33,149 nt of DNA, taken from Roseiarcus sp049509635 (lineage in GTDB: Bacteria; Pseudomonadota; Alphaproteobacteria; Rhizobiales; Beijerinckiaceae). Below the pieces are notes generated by a model. That model made no database searches, was not told the DNA's origin, and saw only the letters and a list, made by a program, of their open reading frames with translations. The position numbers were made by a program, and so were the translations under genes. Where the stretch lies: contig JBEKZS010000034.1 in the NCBI GenBank assembly GCA_049509635.1, positions 1 through 33,149 on the forward strand. The letters run 5' to 3'. The stretch's first letter is position 1. Each line of letters starts with the position of its first letter. Positions 1 to 8,208 of this stretch are shown here, one piece after another.

Positions 1-1308
1 CTGGCGCCGCGCGCGCAGAGCAAGGGGCTCGAGATCGCCGTCTCGATCGCCGCCGACGTGCCCTCGCTGGTGGTCGGCGACGGCCTGCGGCTGCGCCAGG
101 TGCTGACCAATCTGGCCGGCAACGCCGTCAAGTTCACCGAGGCCGGGGGCATCGGGGTGATCGTCGAGCGGGCGGCCGAAGGGCGGATCGGGTTCCGGAT
201 TCTCGATACCGGGCCCGGCGTCGCGCCGGACCGCCGGACCGCGATTTTCGAGGATTTCGAGCAGGGCGACGGCTCGAACGCGCGGCGCCACGAAGGCGCC
301 GGACTCGGCCTCGCGATCTCCCGGCGCCTCGTTTCCCTGATGGGCGGCGACCTCGCGCTCGTCGACGCCGCCGGAGTCGGCGCGGCGTTCGGCTTCGCCG
401 TCGCGTTGCCCGAGGCGCCGCGTTCGCTCGTGGCGCCGGGCGATTCGGCCGCGCCCAGGCTCGACGGCCGCCGCGCGCTGATCATCGCGCAATCGCCGTT
501 CGAGGCGCCCGCGCTCGCCGCGCGCCTCGCCGAGGCGGGCGCGACGGTCGTTCGCGCGGAGGGGCTCGAGGACGGGCTGAAGGCGCTTTCCCTGTCGCCG
601 CCGGCCGACGTCGTCATCGTCGATTGCGCACTCGGCGTCGAGGCGACCAACCGGCTCGCGATCGCGGCGCGCGCTGCCGGAGCGCCGCAGAGCCTCGTGC
701 TGTTCTCGCCGTTCGAGCGACGCGCCTTCGGCCAGAATTCGCTGCGCGGCTTCGACGGCTGGCTGGTCAAGCCGGTCCGTGCGCGGTCGCTGTTCGAGCG
801 TCTCGCCGGCGAATTCCCGTCCCCGCCGGCGCCGGCGCCGGCGCCCGCGCCGTTGCCCGCTGTCGGCCGGCGGCTCGCGCGCGCGCTGCTGGCGGAGGAC
901 AACGAGATCAACGCCACGATCGCCCAGAAGGCGTTGCGGCGGCTCGGCTTCGAAGTCGTCCGCGCCCAGGACGGCCATGCCGCGATGTCGCTCGGCGCCG
1001 CGGCGGCGCGGGGCGAGGCGCCGCGCTTCGACGTCATTCTGATGGACATCAAAATGCCCGGGCTCGACGGATTGGAGGCCGCGCGCGGCATTCGCCGCGC
1101 CGAGCGCGACTGTGGCGCCCGGCCGACGCCGATGATCGCGCTGACCGCCAATGCGATGGAGGAGGACCGGCGCGCCTGCCTCGGCGCCGGCCTCGACGAC
1201 TTCCTTACCAAGCCGGTCGAGCTCGCGCGCCTCGCCGGCGCGATCGACGCCGCCCGCCGACGGAACGTCGCTCAGGCGGCTGGCGGGCCAGGGGCGGTCT
1301 TGTCATAA
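1..1308 (+). CDS. Hybrid sensor histidine kinase, 3' part (HATPase, pseudo-receiver, receiver)
   Basis: The reading frame is open from base 1, so the N-terminal sensor and the phospho-acceptor His domain lie outside the window; 435 codons are visible. The ATP-binding domain comes first: N-box LTNLAGNAVKFTE near codon 35, G1 box DTGPGV, F-box IFEDFEQGD, G2 box GAGLGLAISRRL near codon 100. A receiver-like fold follows (codons ~156-271) with VVIVDC and VKPV, but the beta-1 acidic pair is missing, so it is probably not phosphorylated. A Pro-Ala linker (encoded about 821-855) leads to a complete receiver (codons ~295-415): acidic pair in LLAEDNEIN, phospho-Asp in LMDIKMPGLDG, Thr in ALTANA, Lys in LTKPV. 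This is the BarA/ArcB-like hybrid architecture; the signal sensed and any phosphotransfer partner cannot be read here. Confidence 0.93.
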   Translation: MAPRAQSKGLEIAVSIAADVPSLVVGDGLRLRQVLTNLAGNAVKFTEAGGIGVIVERAAEGRIGFRILDTGPGVAPDRRTAIFEDFEQGDGSNARRHEGAGLGLAISRRLVSLMGGDLALVDAAGVGAAFGFAVALPEAPRSLVAPGDSAAPRLDGRRALIIAQSPFEAPALAARLAEAGATVVRAEGLEDGLKALSLSPPADVVIVDCALGVEATNRLAIAARAAGAPQSLVLFSPFERRAFGQNSLRGFDGWLVKPVRARSLFERLAGEFPSPPAPAPAPAPLPAVGRRLARALLAEDNEINATIAQKALRRLGFEVVRAQDGHAAMSLGAAAARGEAPRFDVILMDIKMPGLDGLEAARGIRRAERDCGARPTPMIALTANAMEEDRRACLGAGLDDFLTKPVELARLAGAIDAARRRNVAQAAGGPGAVLS

Positions 1309-1363
1309 ATGGTTGCGACGAAGATGCTCTGACATCGCCGACTCCGGCGAATCGGGGAGCGCA

Positions 1364-2245
1364 ATGGCATCGGAGCCGAGGCGGCGGGCGGTCGTTCGAC
1401 CCGCCTTTCCAAGATTTGCGCGCCGCGTGCGCGATCTCGGCGGTCTCGGCCCGAATCTGGGCGCCATCGGCAGCCTCGAATTGCGGCTCGCCACGACCAA
1501 GGGAGAAATCCGCAGGGCGCAGAAATTGCGCTATCGCGTCTTCTTCGAGGAGGGCGGGGCCGCGCCGGATCCGACCGCGCGGCTGATCCGCCGCGACGTT
1601 TGCCCGTTCGACCGCGTCTGCGACCATCTGATCGTGGTCGACCGCGCTGAGCGCCGTGGCGCGAAGGTCGTCGGCGCCTGTCGTCTGCTGCGCCAGGATG
1701 TCGCGGAGGCCAATTTTGGCTTCTACAGCGCCGGCGAATTCGACGTGGCGCCGCTGCTCGCCCGCCACCGCCAGACCCGCTTTCTCGAACTCGGCCGCTC
1801 GTGCGTCGCGCCGGGCTATCGCGCCAGGCCGACCCTCGAACTGCTGTGGCGCGGCGTCTGGGCCTACGTCCGGCATCACCGCATCGATGCGATGTTCGGC
1901 TGCGCGAGCCTGGACGGGCCCGAACCCGCCGCGCATGCGGCGGCGCTGGGCCTGCTGTGGCGCAGCGCGCCGGCGAGCGCCGAATGGGGCGCGGCGGCGG
2001 TCGGCCGCGGCTTCGAAATGGCCGCCGCGCCGCAGAACGGGCTCGACGCGCGGGCGATCGCGCGCGCGCTGCCGCCGCTGGTGCGGGGCTATTTGCGGCT
2101 CGGCGCGAAATTCGGCGCGCAGGCGGTCGTCGATCCCAAATTCGGCACGACCGACGTGTTCGTCATCATGCCGATCGCCGAAATCGAGGCGCGCTACCTC
2201 TCCCGCTTCGCCCCGCGCGGCCAAGCCGCTGCGCTGGCGGCCTGA
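1364..2245 (+). CDS. olsB: OlsB-like L-ornithine N-alpha-acyltransferase (GNAT, Acetyltransf_5)
   Basis: Predicted 293 aa. The frame is open further upstream, but the ATG at 1364 has a GGGGAG ribosome site 4 bases before it and gives the usual family length, so I chose it. Motifs typical of the OlsB/hemolysin-like acyltransferase family are visible: LRYRVFFEE near residue 55, a DVCPFDRVCDHLIVVD block, VVGACRLLRQ, FYSAGEFD, FLELGRSCV and a WAYVRHHRIDAMFGCAS block. In rhizobia OlsB moves a 3-hydroxyacyl group from acyl carrier protein to ornithine, making lyso-ornithine lipid; OlsA then completes a phosphate-free membrane lipid. No olsA is adjacent: a tRNA gene follows. The family call is strong; ornithine as substrate is inferred from similarity. 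Confidence 0.82.
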   Translation: MASEPRRRAVVRPAFPRFARRVRDLGGLGPNLGAIGSLELRLATTKGEIRRAQKLRYRVFFEEGGAAPDPTARLIRRDVCPFDRVCDHLIVVDRAERRGAKVVGACRLLRQDVAEANFGFYSAGEFDVAPLLARHRQTRFLELGRSCVAPGYRARPTLELLWRGVWAYVRHHRIDAMFGCASLDGPEPAAHAAALGLLWRSAPASAEWGAAAVGRGFEMAAAPQNGLDARAIARALPPLVRGYLRLGAKFGAQAVVDPKFGTTDVFVIMPIAEIEARYLSRFAPRGQAAALAA

Positions 2246-2328
2246 CCAGGCGATATCGGGCAAATGGCGATTTCCCTCCGCGCGGAAATGCGATATTCAA
2301 CACCCGCCGCCGCGCGGCTGCAGACCGC

Positions 2329-2405
<77 letters not shown>

Positions 2406-2690
2406 TTCTCGAACAAAAGAGAGAACTGCGGGCGTGGAATGGTCCACCATGCCCCTCTGACGCGACCCGCTCCAGGACGCCCTTGTGGCCGCTGATGGGG
2501 ATTCCTCCGTCGGTGACCCGCCTTCAGCCATGAATAGCCGCATCGGCTTGGCGCAGCTCCGGCGGCCCGCTGTGCAGCTTGTCGCGCAACAGGATCGCAA
2601 CGCGCGCGATCTTTTCCGGGGTGATGGTCGGCCCGGCTGACGACATGCGCGTTTGAGCGTCGCCGATCTCCTTGGCGAGTGCCCACGGTG
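2406..2690 (-). pseudogene. Remnant of a large serine recombinase C-terminus beside tRNA-Arg
   Basis: Pieces of a serine-recombinase tail can be read on the minus strand in more than one frame. One frame gives a block containing TITPEKIARVAILLRDKL then GPPELRQA, and stops at TGA 2524-2526. A second frame supplies MRLFMAE. The first frame resumes after the stop with VTDGGIPISGHKGVLERV. Put together they follow the usual order of large-recombinase C-termini (helical segment, PPELRQAY-RLF-like block, IRISGPK-like block). At least two frame changes and one stop make it non-functional, and the catalytic N-terminal domain is absent. Its 3' end lies directly against the tRNA-Arg gene, which suggests a relic of an integrated element. 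The family call comes from remembered family patterns, not from a search. Confidence 0.6.
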
Positions 2691-2928
2691 GAACCTGAGG
2701 CAGCAGAGAGCGGCTCGGCCTTTCTTGAAGGCGAGCGCAGGCGGCTGCGCGCAGGAGTCCTCGCCGGTGATGGAAGATCGCCGCGAGGCGGCTCGGGCGC
2801 TGCCGAAGTAGGCGGCGCCATATCGCCAAGTTGCGCCGCGCAGCAGCGAGCCGCGCGATGGAACAAATCCCCGCCAGGCTCGTTGCCGCTCCTGACAATC
2901 GCTACCCCTGCGCCCAGGGAGCCCACCC
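2691..2928. other. Intergenic stretch between recombinase relic and SDR gene
   Basis: No gene is supported here. Minus-strand frames run through it as an upstream extension of the recombinase relic, but I recognise no conserved block in them. The last bases carry CCAGGGAG, a ribosome site before the GTG at 2929. Confidence 0.5.
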
Positions 2929-3921
2929 GTGAACTCCACCAAACCTCTCTCGCGGCGGCAGGTTGTCGGCGGCGTCGGCGCCGGACTCGTCGCGGCTACG
3001 CCGGTTCCTGCGCAAAGCACGCTGTCGAGGCCGGAGGTCGCCCGAATGGAAAATCCCATCGACAAATATCCCAAGCCGCCCTTCAGGAAGCAGTCGCAGC
3101 CCTGGCCGGGTCTCGCCTCGCAAATGGATCCGCCGCCCGATCATGGCGAGAAGAGCTATCGCGGCTCGGGACGCCTCGTCGGGCGCAAGGCGCTGGTCAC
3201 GGGCGGGGACTCCGGGATGGGCCGCGCCGCGGCGATCGCTTTTGCGCGCGAGGGCGCCGATGTCGCGATCAATTTCCTGCCCGCCGAGGAACCGGACGCG
3301 CGCCAGGTGCTGGAGCTGATCAAGGCGGAGCGGCGGGTCGGCCTCGCGCTGCCCGGCGATCTAAGGGACGAAGCGTTCTGCAAGAAGCTGGTCTCCGATG
3401 CGCTCAGCGGCCTCGGCGGCCTCGACATCGTCGTCAACAACGCCGGGCGACAACAGACGCGCCCGTCGATCCTCGACGTCTCGAGCGAGGATTTCGACGC
3501 GACGATGAAGACGAACGTCTATGCGCCGTTCTGGATCATCAAGGCTGCGCTGCCCCATCTGAAACCCGGCTCGGTGCTCATCGGGACCGCGTCGGAACAG
3601 GCCTATGATCCGTCCGAGGACCTCTACGATTATGCCCAGACCAAGGCCGCGATCGTCAACTACACCAAGTCGCTCGCCAAGCAGCTCGGCCCCAAGGGCA
3701 TCCGGGTCAATGCGGTGGCGCCGGGCCCGATCTGGACGCCGTTGCAGGTCAGCGGCGGCGCCACCATGGAGAAGCTCGAGAAATTCGGCGGCAAGACGCC
3801 GATCGGACGTCCTGGCCAACCCGCAGAACTCGGCTCGATCTATGTCCAGCTCGCCGCCAATGACGCGAGCTATGCGACGGGCCAGGTCTACGGCGCAGCG
3901 GGCGGCGGCGGACAACCTTAA
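2929..3921 (+). CDS. SDR oxidoreductase, YghA-like, with Tat-type leader
   Basis: A 330-aa short-chain dehydrogenase. The GTG start at 2929 follows an AGGGA box. Residues 8-10 form Ser-Arg-Arg, followed by a hydrophobic stretch and APVPAQS-like end, which looks like a twin-arginine leader. The body matches the YghA/general-stress SDR group: PIDKYPKPPF, PWPGLASQMDPPPDHGE, then the Rossmann motif TGGDSGMGRA, NNAG, catalytic Ser in GTASEQAY and YAQTK (Tyr-x3-Lys). The C-terminus keeps VNAVAPGPIWTPL. A second start, ATG 3046, lies 8 bases after GGAGG (3033-3037) and would give a leaderless 291-aa protein of normal family length. Either cytoplasmic or exported forms are possible. The substrate is unknown; relatives are NADP(H)-dependent and linked to stress. 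Confidence 0.88.
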   Translation: MNSTKPLSRRQVVGGVGAGLVAATPVPAQSTLSRPEVARMENPIDKYPKPPFRKQSQPWPGLASQMDPPPDHGEKSYRGSGRLVGRKALVTGGDSGMGRAAAIAFAREGADVAINFLPAEEPDARQVLELIKAERRVGLALPGDLRDEAFCKKLVSDALSGLGGLDIVVNNAGRQQTRPSILDVSSEDFDATMKTNVYAPFWIIKAALPHLKPGSVLIGTASEQAYDPSEDLYDYAQTKAAIVNYTKSLAKQLGPKGIRVNAVAPGPIWTPLQVSGGATMEKLEKFGGKTPIGRPGQPAELGSIYVQLAANDASYATGQVYGAAGGGGQP

Positions 3922-4335
3922 GCGCCCGGCGCTCCGCCGGACTCGGAAGTGCGGGCTCGCCTCCTGCGGGCGGGTTGCGCCTGTTTGTGGAGAACGCAGC
4001 GATCGAGATGGGGCGTCATCGATCTTGGAGCGCGGCGCTGCGCAATCGTCGTGAAACTTCGTCCCTCGAAAGCTGTGCTCGTCGCCATCATGTCTGTGCG
4101 CTCCAGTGCTCATCGGCCTGTTCGCGGTCCTCGCCTTCGCGGCCGCCGCCGTCATCACCCTTGCCTCCGGCTCCGGCCGGAGCGGTCTCGGGCTGCGCGG
4201 CGCCGGCGGCGCTCTGAGAACGCGCCTTGACCGCGGCCCCGGGGGTCTGCGCGACGTGGGACAATTCGCGCGAGGATTTTGCCTTTCGGCGCTTTGGTCC
4301 GCTCGCGCAAGGTTCGCCGGAAATCTCCCTGCGGC
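3922..4335. other. Intergenic stretch, no firm gene
   Basis: A small hairpin (CCGGC, loop GCTCC, GCCGG; 3926-3940) directly follows the SDR stop but has no T-run. Near 4090-4180 two frames together would encode a short N-terminus with a strongly hydrophobic segment (VLIGLFAVLAFAAAAV), separated by a one-base frame change. No ribosome site or family supports it, so I treat the stretch as non-coding or as a decayed small membrane-protein gene. Confidence 0.4.
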
Positions 4336-4704
4336 CTATACGACCATGTTCCGCAACGTATCGACGATATGGACAGGTCGGCACGGCTTCTCCAGAAAGA
4401 CGGCTGCAGGAGGCAGATCGCGCATTGCGATCTTTCGATGTCCCGACGTAATCACGATCCTGATGGAGCGGGATGAACGCGCATAGTGGGCCAGTTCCAG
4501 ACCGTCAATCGAGCCGGGCAGGTCGACATCGGTCACCAGCGTGTCGATGCCAGCGAATTCTTCCAATAACCCCAGGGCTTCGTCGGCGCTCGCTGCTTCG
4601 TAGACCTTGAATCCGACGTCCTCGAAAGTGGACGCCACGTCCATGAGCACGAGAGGTTCGTCCTCGACGACGAGAACGGCGACCGATTGATCCGACAGGC
4701 CCAT
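4336..4704 (-). CDS. Single-domain response regulator (receiver only)
   Basis: This 122-aa protein is one receiver domain. The acidic pocket is in VLVVEDEPLV (residues ~10-19), the phospho-acceptor Asp in TDVDLPG (near residue 60), Thr/Ser in VITSGH and the conserved Lys in FLEKPC. There is no output domain, so it probably acts by protein contact or as a phosphate relay, like other CheY- or FixJ-receiver-type stand-alone regulators common in rhizobia. No kinase is adjacent. It points away from the Crp/Fnr gene across a 365-base region. No strong ribosome site precedes ATG 4704. Confidence 0.9.
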   Translation of the reverse strand: MGLSDQSVAVLVVEDEPLVLMDVASTFEDVGFKVYEAASADEALGLLEEFAGIDTLVTDVDLPGSIDGLELAHYARSSRSIRIVITSGHRKIAMRDLPPAAVFLEKPCRPVHIVDTLRNMVV

Positions 4705-5069
4705 GGCGACACACGAATTGCAGACATCTGCTCGTCATTCGTCTAGCTCTTGGCGGGCGGCTACTTCGGCGAAGCGTGACGTCGCGGTTCGCGCGGACCC
4801 GAAATTCCCTCGTAACGACTCGGCTCTGTGTCGAGTTCCCGACACATTTTGAGATTGTTTCGAATCTCTCCTCCGAACATCAAAAGCGCGCCTTTGGAGC
4901 GCCTATGGCTTTCCACTGGCAATCCGGCGTCTTTGTTGGCCGGCCGACGGACGAACACACGTGTACAGCTTAGATGGGGATTCATCGACTGCCGTAGGGG
5001 CGTCTTCGGAACGCCCGTTCATCAATGCGGTCTTCGCAGCTCGGCCGATCGAGCGAAGGAAATCGCCTG
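4705..5069. promoter_or_regulatory. Divergent intergenic region with two tandem inverted repeats
   Basis: This 365-base stretch separates the response regulator (minus) from the Crp/Fnr gene (plus). I see two perfect 6-bp inverted repeats, each with a 6-base loop and 23 bases apart centre to centre: GTGTCG-N6-CGACAC (4828-4845) and GAGATT-N6-AATCTC (4851-4868). They may be regulator sites or RNA hairpins. No convincing protein-coding gene is present; short open frames here match nothing I know. Confidence 0.4.
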
Positions 5070-5792
5070 ATGACAGCGTCCCACAACGACCTGAATGGCC
5101 GCAACCGCCTCTTGGCGGCGCTCGCGCCAGACGATTTGGCGCTGCTTTCCCCCCACATGAAATATAGCCATCTGAAGCAAGGGGTCATTCTCCAGGAGGC
5201 TGGCGATAGCATAGAGCACGTTTACTTTCCGCAGAGCGGCATGATTTCGCTGCTTGCGGTGATGGAGGCCGGCAACGGGATCGAGACTGCGACGATCGGG
5301 CGCGAAGGCGCAGTCGGCGTGATGGCCGGCCTCGGCGGCCGCAGCGCCATGGGTCGGGCCGTCATCCAACTCGAAGGGATGTTTTCGCATATCGCGGTCG
5401 CGCCATTTCAAATCGCGATGACCCAAAGCGCCAAGATGCGGAATCTCATCGCCCGTTACAACGACGCCCAATTGACGCTCGTCTACCAGGTCGCTGGTTG
5501 TAACGCGCTGCATCAGGTTTCGACGCGCCTATGCCGCTGGCTGCTGCAGACTCACGATCGAGGCGACGGCGACATCATTCCCCTGACGCAGGAATTTCTG
5601 TCCGAGATGCTGGGTGTGCAAAGAACGACGGTGACAATGTTGGCGCGCGAGCTCCAGGAACTCGGCTTGATCAATTACCGTCGCGGGCGAATTGAAATCG
5701 CCGATCGCCCCAACCTCGAACTCAGGGCTTGCGAATGCTATGAGACCGCGCGGCGCAAAATTGACATGGTCTTTTCGGACGCGGAGCATTGA
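5070..5792 (+). CDS. Crp/Fnr-family transcription regulator
   Basis: Predicted 240 aa from ATG 5070, which has GAAGGA at 5055-5060; the frame is open upstream to 5025 but that part has no family character. Residues ~10-130 form the cyclic-nucleotide-binding-like beta barrel (LKQGVILQEAGDSIEHVYFP, GREGAVGVMAGLGG). A dimer helix follows, then a winged helix-turn-helix near residues 165-215 (LTQEFLSEMLGVQRTTVTML, LINYRRGRIEI). The cysteine pattern of Fnr-type iron-sulfur sensors is absent, and the typical cAMP-contact residues are not evident, so the signal is unknown. This is the rhizobial lineage of Crp regulators, often found beside small receiver proteins and DUF6894 genes, as here. Confidence 0.9.
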   Translation: MTASHNDLNGRNRLLAALAPDDLALLSPHMKYSHLKQGVILQEAGDSIEHVYFPQSGMISLLAVMEAGNGIETATIGREGAVGVMAGLGGRSAMGRAVIQLEGMFSHIAVAPFQIAMTQSAKMRNLIARYNDAQLTLVYQVAGCNALHQVSTRLCRWLLQTHDRGDGDIIPLTQEFLSEMLGVQRTTVTMLARELQELGLINYRRGRIEIADRPNLELRACECYETARRKIDMVFSDAEH

Positions 5793-5818
5793 TCGCGCCT
5801 ACTTCGGCCAGGGACGTC

Positions 5819-6040
5819 ATGCCTCGATACTATTTCAGCATAGCGAATGGTCAGCGCTTTGACGACATCGACGGTCTGGAATTGCCAGACTTGGAGGCGG
5901 TGCGCGCAGAGGCGGCCGGCTTCGCGCGCGATCTGATGCGCCTCGAGACGGAGCGACGCGACTGGTCTCACTGGTCCGTTCGCGTGACGGACGATAATCA
6001 AAACACGGTGCTCGATTTGCCGTTTCTCGAAGCCAGATAG
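5819..6040 (+). CDS. DUF6894 small protein
   Basis: A 73-aa protein starting MPRYYFSIANGQ at ATG 5819, preceded by AGGGAC; the longer frame from 5789 only adds a non-conserved leader. The order PRYYF-x-I, then DD-x(2)-G-x-ELPDLEAVRAEA, then a C-terminal V-x-D-D-x(5)-L-x-L-P block is the pattern of the DUF6894 family, abundant in Methylobacterium, Bradyrhizobium and relatives. Function is unknown. It lies 26 bases after the Crp/Fnr gene and is probably co-transcribed with it. Confidence 0.75.
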   Translation: MPRYYFSIANGQRFDDIDGLELPDLEAVRAEAAGFARDLMRLETERRDWSHWSVRVTDDNQNTVLDLPFLEAR

Positions 6041-6160
6041 ATGTGGAATCGCGCGGACGGTGCGCCCCTCGCCAAGAACAGACGTCCATCGGAATCGCGA
6101 CGGCGTCGTCCTGGCCGGATCGGCGCCGATGACGATCTTGCGCGCGATGGGCGATCTTTC

Positions 6161-6937
6161 TCAGTAGGGGGTTTCGCCACCATCGACATTGATCGACTGC
6201 CCGCGAATGATCTCGGCGTGGTCCGACAGCAGGAACGCCACGACGCGGCCGACCTCGATCGGCTGGATGTGGCGCTTGAGCTGGGCAGGAACCATCCGGC
6301 GGAAGTGCTGATCGGCCGACAAGCCGGTTTGCGCAGACAGGAATTCGGCGACTTCTCGGAGCATCGGGGTCTCGACGCTGCCGGGGCATAGGGCGTTGAC
6401 ATTGATCCGATGGGGCGCCCATTCGGCCGCCAGCGTCCGCGTGAGGTTGATCACCGCCGCCTTGCTGGCGTTATAGCCCGCCATCGCGGGAAAGCCGACC
6501 TTGCCGGCATTGGACGCGATGTTGACGATGGCGCCGCCGGCGCCCTGCGCGATGAATTGGCGCGCCGCCGCCTTGCAACAGGCGAAGAGGCCGCTGACAT
6601 TGACGGCGAACTGCAAGTCGAATTGGTCTCGTCGTTCCTCCAGCGCCGGGCCCATGACGATGACGCCGGCGTTATTGACGAGCGCATCGATGCGTTCGAA
6701 CGCGGCGACGGCGGCGGACACCAGTCCCGCGACCGCGGGCTCATCGGCGACATCGGCGACCACGCCGACGGTGCGCGCGCCCGACGGATCGAGACGCGCG
6801 CGCGTCGCCTCCAGCGCGCGCTCATTGACGTCGGCGAGCGCGACCCTGGCGCCGAGCGCGAGCAGCGCCTCCACGATTCCGGCGCCGAGGCCATTGGCCG
6901 CTCCGGTCACCACCACGACTTTGTTTTCAAGCATCAT
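6161..6937 (-). CDS. SDR dehydrogenase, last gene of the importer operon
   Basis: A 258-aa classical short-chain dehydrogenase. Visible motifs are TGAANGLGAG (cofactor loop, ~residue 13), an Asp at the end of beta-2 (VALADVNE) suggesting NAD(H) preference, NNAG, NIASNAG with catalytic Ser nearby, YNASK (Tyr-x3-Lys), and a C-terminal INVDGGETPY. It begins 11 bases after the stop of the preceding SDR with an AGGGA ribosome site, so it is translated from the same message. The two SDRs differ enough not to be a recent duplication. It probably oxidises or reduces a hydroxyl or keto group of the compound brought in by the ABC importer; that role is inferred from position only. Confidence 0.9.
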   Translation of the reverse strand: MMLENKVVVVTGAANGLGAGIVEALLALGARVALADVNERALEATRARLDPSGARTVGVVADVADEPAVAGLVSAAVAAFERIDALVNNAGVIVMGPALEERRDQFDLQFAVNVSGLFACCKAAARQFIAQGAGGAIVNIASNAGKVGFPAMAGYNASKAAVINLTRTLAAEWAPHRINVNALCPGSVETPMLREVAEFLSAQTGLSADQHFRRMVPAQLKRHIQPIEVGRVVAFLLSDHAEIIRGQSINVDGGETPY

Positions 6938-6948
6938 GACGGTCGTCC

Positions 6949-7722
6949 CTAGTAGCTGGGATGGGCGGTCACGCCGCCGTCGACGGTGAGCGTCGCCCCG
7001 GTGATGAAACGCGCGGCGGAGGAGGCCAGGAACAGACAGGCGTCGGCCACGTCCTCGTCCCGCCCGACGCGGCCGAGCGGGACGTGCGCGAGCCAGCGCG
7101 CCAGTCCCTCGGGCCAATTCACGTCGAGCCCGTCGCGCCAGATGAGACCAGGCGCCACGGCGTTCACGCGGACATTTTGCGGACCGAGCTCCAGGGCCGC
7201 CGCCCGCGTCAGCATGATGAGGGCCGCTTTGGACGAGCAATAATGGGCGTGGCCGAAGGCTGGTTCGAGCCCCGAAATCGATGCGATGTTCACGATCGCG
7301 CCGCCTCCGCTCATGCGCCTGGCCGCCGCCTGCGCGCAACGAAAGGCGCCGCCGACATTGGTCTGCAGCATGCGATCGAACGTTTCGCCCGGGAGCTCCA
7401 TCAACGGGCCGTGATCCTGCAGGGCGGCGTTGTTGATCAATGCGTCGATCCTGCCGAACCTGTCGACCACGGCCTGCATCAACGCCTCGACAGCCGGCTG
7501 ATCGGTAATGTCGGCATGCAGGGCGATCGCCTCGCCGGCGAGACTTTCCGCCAGCGCCTCCGCCCCGGCGCGGTCGGACCGGAAATTGATCGCCACATTG
7601 GCCCCTGCCTCGGCGAACCTTCTGGCGACGCCCGCGCCGATTCCGGCGCTGGCGCCGGTCACGACCACGGTTCTCCCCGTGAAGTCGAGCAGATCGGCGA
7701 CCCTGGGAACGGCGTCTCGCAT
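6949..7722 (-). CDS. SDR oxidoreductase, importer operon
   Basis: A 257-aa short-chain dehydrogenase starting at ATG 7722, with AGGAGG at 7727-7732 just upstream. Motifs are TGASAGIGAG, NFRSDRAG after beta-2 (Arg suggests NADP(H)), NNAA, NIASISG, YCSSK (Tyr-x3-Lys) and VNAVAPGLIW; it ends in TVDGGVTAHPSY. Its start codon shares a base with the stop of the VOC gene (TGATG), so translation is likely coupled. One NAD-like and one NADP-like SDR side by side could run successive oxidation and reduction steps, but no substrate can be named. Confidence 0.9.
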   Translation of the reverse strand: MRDAVPRVADLLDFTGRTVVVTGASAGIGAGVARRFAEAGANVAINFRSDRAGAEALAESLAGEAIALHADITDQPAVEALMQAVVDRFGRIDALINNAALQDHGPLMELPGETFDRMLQTNVGGAFRCAQAAARRMSGGGAIVNIASISGLEPAFGHAHYCSSKAALIMLTRAAALELGPQNVRVNAVAPGLIWRDGLDVNWPEGLARWLAHVPLGRVGRDEDVADACLFLASSAARFITGATLTVDGGVTAHPSY

Positions 7723-8195
7723 CAGTTCCTCCTCGTCAACGGCGACAGGTCCCCGGCGTTGCGATCGTGGCGGGGGTCCTGAAGTCCCGGCGCGCCGCCG
7801 GGAAGCCAGGCGTAGAGCTCCCAGACTTCGCCGTCCGGGCCGGTGAAGTAGACGCAGCGGGCGTTCCAAGGATAGTTTTCGGGAGGACGCACGAATGCGA
7901 CGCCCTTCGCCAGCAGCTCTGCATGGGCGGCGTCGAGCGCAGGGGCGTCCGGCAGCCTGACGGCGATCGCCACGCTGGCGGAAGCGGTCGGATCGACCCG
8001 AACGCCGGCGTGGCGTGCGATATGCGCCCGCTCCCAAAGCGCGAGCGTATGGCCGGCGCCGACGAAATCGGCAAAGCCTGGCGCCCGGTGCTGGAGCGTG
8101 AAGCCCAGCTTGTCCCGATAGAAGGCGATCGAGGCTTCGATGTCGCGCACCAGGACGCAGGTGTCGGTGATCGCGTGGCGTTGGGCGAATTCCAT
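7722..8195 (-). CDS. VOC-superfamily protein (glyoxalase/bleomycin-resistance/dioxygenase fold)
   Basis: A 157-aa protein from ATG 8195. It is a single VOC unit: an opening beta strand with TDTCVLVRDIEASIAFYRDKLGF, a middle strand with AGHTLALWE, and a second half with AIAVRLPD and YFTGPDGEVWELYAW. The Glu in VWELYA and the early region's His/Asp are candidate metal ligands. Such proteins serve as isomerases, dioxygenases or binding proteins. It sits between the second permease (13-base gap) and the first SDR (1-base overlap), so it is probably a pathway enzyme acting on the imported compound. Confidence 0.85.
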   Translation of the reverse strand: MEFAQRHAITDTCVLVRDIEASIAFYRDKLGFTLQHRAPGFADFVGAGHTLALWERAHIARHAGVRVDPTASASVAIAVRLPDAPALDAAHAELLAKGVAFVRPPENYPWNARCVYFTGPDGEVWELYAWLPGGAPGLQDPRHDRNAGDLSPLTRRN

Positions 8196-8208
8196 GGAGG
8201 CCTCATCC

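Noticed and set aside
821..855. Repeat of CCGGCG units
   Set aside because: It encodes the Pro-Ala linker between receiver domains; not a separate element.
4106..4486. Possible small membrane protein
   Set aside because: Only the first ~18 codons are hydrophobic, no ribosome site is present, and the 3' half is antisense to the response-regulator gene.
6119..6130. Perfect 12-bp palindrome ATCGGCGCCGAT between convergent genes
   Set aside because: Short GC-rich palindromes are expected by chance here; nothing else supports a site.
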